Assembly (NCBI GenBank): GCA_031257075.1
Contig: JAIRPM010000171.1
Span: 1 to 9,286, forward strand
DNA from: Spirochaetaceae bacterium
GTDB lineage: Bacteria; Spirochaetota; Spirochaetia; Treponematales; Breznakiellaceae
Direction of reading: 5' to 3'
Length of the DNA stretch: 9,286 nt
Under the pieces are notes generated by a model, which had not been told where the DNA came from, did no database searches, and saw only the letters and a program-made list of their open reading frames with translations. Made by a program: the position numbers and the translations under genes. Below, in pieces: positions 6,561-9,286 of this stretch. The first letter of the stretch is position 1. Each line of letters begins with the position of its first letter.

Positions 6561-7970
6561 TTAAACAGCCGCCTGTTCCGCAGCGCCGCGTTTTAATTTT
6601 TTCATTTCGCGGACAATCATAAACGCGGTAAGTATTGTGGATACCGCATCGGCAAAAGGCATCGCGGCAACAACGCCGAGCAGCCCCCAAATTTTCCCGA
6701 AAATCAAAATCGCCGGAACAATGGCGATGCATTGGCGCATAAGCGACAGGACAATGGACACTTTCGGCCGGCCTGTTACCACAAACATATTTGTACTGAC
6801 AATCTGAAAACCGGCCAGAAAAATTAACGGTTCCGCTATTCTGAATGCCCGGGGCGTAAAAGAGAGGAGCGTTTCACTGCCGCGCGGGGCAAATATCATG
6901 ACGATGGACTCAGGGAAAAATTCCGCCCAAATAAAACCGGCGATGCAGATAAGAGTAGCGGCGCTTACAGCCCCAAGGTAGGCTTTGCGGACACGGGCGA
7001 ATTTTCTTGCGCCATAGTTGAAACCGAGTACAGGCTGCGCCCCTTGGTTTATGCCAAAAATAGGCATAAGGAAAATCATGTTGAACGTGCCGATGATATT
7101 CATACTGGCAAGCGCGATATCGCCGCCGTCCATAACGCCCAGCGCCGCCGCCCCATACCATTGCATGCTGGAATTTATCAGAAACTGAACGGATGACATG
7201 GCAAATTGTAAGAGAAATTGCGAACAGCCGAAATTCATTACGGCAAAGGCAACGCGCCAATCGGCTTTTATGGCAAAGGGGCGCAGCCGGATAACAGCGC
7301 GTTTCCCCAGACAAAACGTAAGCATCCAAAAAGCGGATGCGGCCTGTGAGATGATTGTGGCGATAGCCGCCCCTTCAACCCCCCAACGCAGCCCATAAAT
7401 GAAGATAGGGTCAAGTATCATATTGAGCCCCGCGCCGATAAACATACCTACCATGCTTACCACCGGAAACCCCTGAGCGCGGGTACTATGCGAAAGCCCG
7501 AACCCGACCATCATAAACGGCTGCCCCGCTAAAATGATGCGGTAGTACGAGCGGGCATAATCCATAGCATCGCTTCCCGGCTGCGCCCCCAGCAGTACGA
7601 GCAGCCAGTCAATAAGCGGGAATTCAATGAGCGCAAGAACAATGCTGGAAATAAGGAGGAGCCAAAAACCATGCTGAAGAGCGTTTTCCGCGTCATTACG
7701 GCGCTGCTGCCCGAGCCGCATCGAAATCATATTGGCGCACCCAACGCCAAAAAGCATTGCAAAAGCCATAGAAACGGTCATAAGGGGAAGAACGATAGAA
7801 AGCCCCGTCAGAGCAAGTTCGCCAACACCGCGGCTTACAAAAATACGGTCTACGGCATTGTAGAGACCGTTCAGCAGCATTCCGCTTATAGCCGGTATCG
7901 AAAATTTGAGAAGCAATTCCCCAATAGGCCGGTACCCCAAACGGTCTGCGCTGTTATTGTTGGTCTGCAT
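6561..7970 (-). CDS. MATE-family efflux transporter (MepA-like)
   Basis: This 469-residue integral membrane protein belongs to the multidrug and toxic compound extrusion family, which exports organic cations or metabolites in exchange for Na+ or H+. The length and layout are those of a full 12-helix transporter with two similar halves. Diagnostic stretches are SIPAISGMLLNGLYNAVDRIF (around residues 24-44), NMILDPIFIYGL (183-194), and NQGAQPVLGFNYGA (308-321), the last typical of the MepA-like branch. The C-terminus is a short basic cytoplasmic tail (MKKLKRG). Substrate cannot be told from sequence. ATG 7970 fits the family N-terminus; it lacks a Shine-Dalgarno sequence but has TATTAT 6 nt upstream. 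It leads a two-gene unit with cysE, which raises the idea of export of a cysteine-pathway compound, though chance pairing is possible. No frameshift or missing segment is visible. Confidence 0.93.
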   Translation of the reverse strand: MQTNNNSADRLGYRPIGELLLKFSIPAISGMLLNGLYNAVDRIFVSRGVGELALTGLSIVLPLMTVSMAFAMLFGVGCANMISMRLGQQRRNDAENALQHGFWLLLISSIVLALIEFPLIDWLLVLLGAQPGSDAMDYARSYYRIILAGQPFMMVGFGLSHSTRAQGFPVVSMVGMFIGAGLNMILDPIFIYGLRWGVEGAAIATIISQAASAFWMLTFCLGKRAVIRLRPFAIKADWRVAFAVMNFGCSQFLLQFAMSSVQFLINSSMQWYGAAALGVMDGGDIALASMNIIGTFNMIFLMPIFGINQGAQPVLGFNYGARKFARVRKAYLGAVSAATLICIAGFIWAEFFPESIVMIFAPRGSETLLSFTPRAFRIAEPLIFLAGFQIVSTNMFVVTGRPKVSIVLSLMRQCIAIVPAILIFGKIWGLLGVVAAMPFADAVSTILTAFMIVREMKKLKRGAAEQAAV

Positions 7971-7976
7971 ATTTTT

Positions 7977-7982
7977 ATAATA
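7977..7982 (-). promoter_or_regulatory. -10-like hexamer of the exporter operon, leaderless type
   Basis: On the minus strand TATTAT is followed by aaaaat and then the ATG at 7970. This is the same 6-nt gap as at the lipoprotein gene, again with no Shine-Dalgarno sequence. The best-placed -35 (tccacg, 8005-8000) is weak, so the promoter call rests on the -10 box and the parallel with 2693-2698. Confidence 0.4.
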
Positions 7983-8010
7983 CTGTAATAAGCAAAGACC
8001 GTGGAGAGGC

Positions 8011-8050
8011 GGGAAACGCTGATGAGCATCAAGTTAATCAGCCTTTTCCC
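8011..8050 (-). terminator. Hairpin between the methylase-nuclease gene and the exporter gene
   Basis: The arms are gggaaa (8011-8016) with tttccc (8045-8050) and gctgat (8018-8023) with atcagc (8037-8042), leaving a 13-nt loop and a 1 x 2 nt internal loop. It begins about 22 nt after the stop of the methylase-nuclease gene and would be the natural end of that transcript. No T-run follows on the minus strand, so an intrinsic terminator is not certain. A competing pairing, acgct (8016-8020) with agcgt (8051-8055), overlaps it. Confidence 0.4.
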
Positions 8051-8072
8051 AGCGTGTTTATAGCGCGTGCGT

Positions 8073-9286
8073 TTACAGCGCCAGGTACATTTCGCCCTTA
8101 TCCTTTCTGATTTGCTTAACCACCGATGGGCAGTGCCACATTTTGCCGTCAAATATATCCCGCACCGAAAGCACCTGCACTCGCGGATAGTTTACGCCTT
8201 TGTATTCATAAACGCCCGCCGCATCCGCTTCGTGGAGCATTTCTTTTGTGGGCTCTCGCAGGCAGATAAACCCCGCCATTTCCGCGCCTTCCCGTTCCAG
8301 CACCCCCCGCAGGTCGCGTATGTCGGCGGGCTTTACCGCCCCTCCCTTTACGGACAGCACCATACTGCGTAATTCACCATGTGCCTCAAAATAAATGCGT
8401 CCGTCAATGCCCCTGTCCGCTGTTTTTTTGTTTGAACAAAAACCGCCTGTTTTTTCCACTGCCCAGTACTGAAACTGAAATGGGTCGCTTTCAAATAAAT
8501 ATTGAGCCTGTTCCGTTGACTGCGGGACTCCTTCGATTTGATATTCTTTGTTTTCCTGCAATCCATATTTTTGAATTCTTGTTTCCTGAATTAGTTTTAT
8601 TGAGTGAATGGCGATATCACAGCCAATCCAGTTGCGCTGATTTTTAATTGCCGCCTCTATTGTCGTGCCGCATCCGCAAAACGGGTCGAACACTACATCG
8701 CCTTCTTTTGACGATGCCTTGATTATTCTTTCCAGCAATGCAAGCGGCTTCTGCGTTGGATAGCCGAGCCGTTCTTTGCCGCGAAGTACAGGAATATCCC
8801 ATACATCATCAGGATATTTTCCTTCTTTCATATAAACAATTTCCTGTTTGCCGTTTCGCAGCGCGGAAACCTTATAGCGGCGGCCATCCGTGTCGGTGTG
8901 ATTGTACCGCTTTTCTGTTAATTCCGAATAAGGAACGAGTGCATTTTGGGGATAGAAACAAAATTCTTTTTGCTTTGAATAAAAAAAAATGACATCATGT
9001 TTTCTTGGATAGCAGGATTTGGGCACAGAGTTTCCCGTATAATGCCATATAATTTCGTTTCTAAAATATTCTCTGCCAAAAATATTGTCCATAACGATTT
9101 TAAGGTAATGGCTGGCCGTAGGGTCGCAGTGCAGATACAGTGAGCCGGATGGCTTTAGGATGCGGTGCATTTCCAAAAGCCGCGCCGTCATGTAAATCAA
9201 ATAGGCGAGGAGGCGCGGGTTCGATTCTTTTAACAAAAGTGTTAAATAATACCAAAACTGCACCGTGTCGTTTTGGATGCCGTATT
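8073..9286 (-). CDS. DNA methyltransferase fused to an Mrr-like nuclease domain (5' end missing)
   Basis: The frame is open to the window edge (Tyr-Gly-Ile-Gln-Asn-Asp-Thr before GTG 9263), so the N-terminus is outside and GTG 9263 is not the start. Residues are numbered from that GTG. The methyltransferase part carries RILKPSGSLYLHCDPTASHY (34-53) and YPTQKPLALLERI (168-180). It also has DPFCGCGTTIEAA (193-205), the S-adenosylmethionine-binding FxGxG motif. This motif order is that of beta-class N4-cytosine or N6-adenine enzymes. The catalytic DPPF/DPPY motif should lie just beyond the right edge. From ~260 the protein continues into a PD-(D/E)xK-like domain: FQFQYWAV (262-269), DRGIDGRIYF (283-292, likely Asp287) and LSVKGG (303-308, Lys306), then IRDLRGVLEREGA. 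This resembles Mrr-type domains found fused to such methylases. Modification and cleavage may therefore sit in one chain; whether the nuclease is active, and the target site, are unknown. No separate restriction gene is visible. Confidence 0.88.
   Translation of the reverse strand, partial: YGIQNDTVQFWYYLTLLLKESNPRLLAYLIYMTARLLEMHRILKPSGSLYLHCDPTASHYLKIVMDNIFGREYFRNEIIWHYTGNSVPKSCYPRKHDVIFFYSKQKEFCFYPQNALVPYSELTEKRYNHTDTDGRRYKVSALRNGKQEIVYMKEGKYPDDVWDIPVLRGKERLGYPTQKPLALLERIIKASSKEGDVVFDPFCGCGTTIEAAIKNQRNWIGCDIAIHSIKLIQETRIQKYGLQENKEYQIEGVPQSTEQAQYLFESDPFQFQYWAVEKTGGFCSNKKTADRGIDGRIYFEAHGELRSMVLSVKGGAVKPADIRDLRGVLEREGAEMAGFICLREPTKEMLHEADAAGVYEYKGVNYPRVQVLSVRDIFDGKMWHCPSVVKQIRKDKGEMYLAL
8981..8989. 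repeat. A9/T9 homopolymer inside the methylase-nuclease gene
   Basis: Nine consecutive A on the + strand (T9 in the coding strand) encode the Ile-Phe-Phe stretch at residues 92-94 (numbered from GTG 9263). Gain or loss of one base would shift the frame before both the FxGxG motif and the nuclease domain. The length is borderline for slipped-strand mispairing. Confidence 0.8.

Noticed and set aside
6550..6732. In-frame upstream extension of the cysE reading frame by 61 codons
   Set aside because: It overlaps the end of the exporter gene in another frame, is cysteine- and arginine-rich with no family similarity, and the ATG at 6549 has a proper ribosome binding site.
7971..8072. Riboswitch controlling the MATE exporter (guanidine or similar)
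   Set aside because: I could not recognise the conserved loops of any known class; only simple stems are visible.
9261..9263. GTG as the start of the methylase-nuclease gene
   Set aside because: The frame continues to the window edge, and the family's catalytic DPPF/DPPY motif must lie upstream of this point.

Overview
The window holds five protein-coding genes and no RNA gene, transposase or CRISPR array that I can see. Both outer genes run off the window. It looks like a host-associated spirochaete, most likely a Treponema-type gut organism of middling GC. The reasons are two large secreted repeat proteins, one with a loose spirochaete-style lipobox, the EpsC-like serine acetyltransferase, and the style of the GLUG-like and beta-helix repeats. 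The organism assignment is inference from protein style, not a database match.

Region 1 (1-5575, + strand) is a surface-protein locus. The first gene is the C-terminal part of a large secreted protein with two cadherin-like beta-sandwich units, then a beta-helical stretch of GLUG-like repeats with one cysteine per repeat. The second encodes a 956-residue predicted lipoprotein with Big/InlB-like beta domains followed by two tandem beta-helix modules whose rungs resemble chlamydial Pmp repeats. Between them is a 172-bp gap. Most of it (about 2532-2667) is a nested, imperfect palindrome that starts at the upstream stop codon. The rest is a compact promoter whose -10 box lies 6 nt from the ATG of the lipoprotein gene, with no Shine-Dalgarno sequence.

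Region 2 (5596-7970, - strand) is a two-gene operon, convergent with region 1 across only 20 bp. It is transcribed MATE-family exporter first, then serine O-acetyltransferase (cysE, first step of cysteine synthesis), with an 11-bp gap and a good ribosome binding site before cysE. The exporter also has a -10-like hexamer exactly 6 nt before its ATG and no Shine-Dalgarno sequence, so both unit-leading genes may be read from leaderless transcripts.

Region 3 (8073-9286, - strand) is the C-terminal part of a beta-class DNA methyltransferase fused to an Mrr-like PD-(D/E)xK nuclease domain. It contains an A9/T9 homopolymer inside the methyltransferase part, a possible phase-variation site. A 102-bp gap with a strong hairpin separates it from the exporter.

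The parts most worth following up are the nested palindrome, the two leaderless-type starts, the lipid-anchored Pmp-like beta-helix, the homopolymer in the fused methylase-nuclease, and the exporter-cysE pairing.
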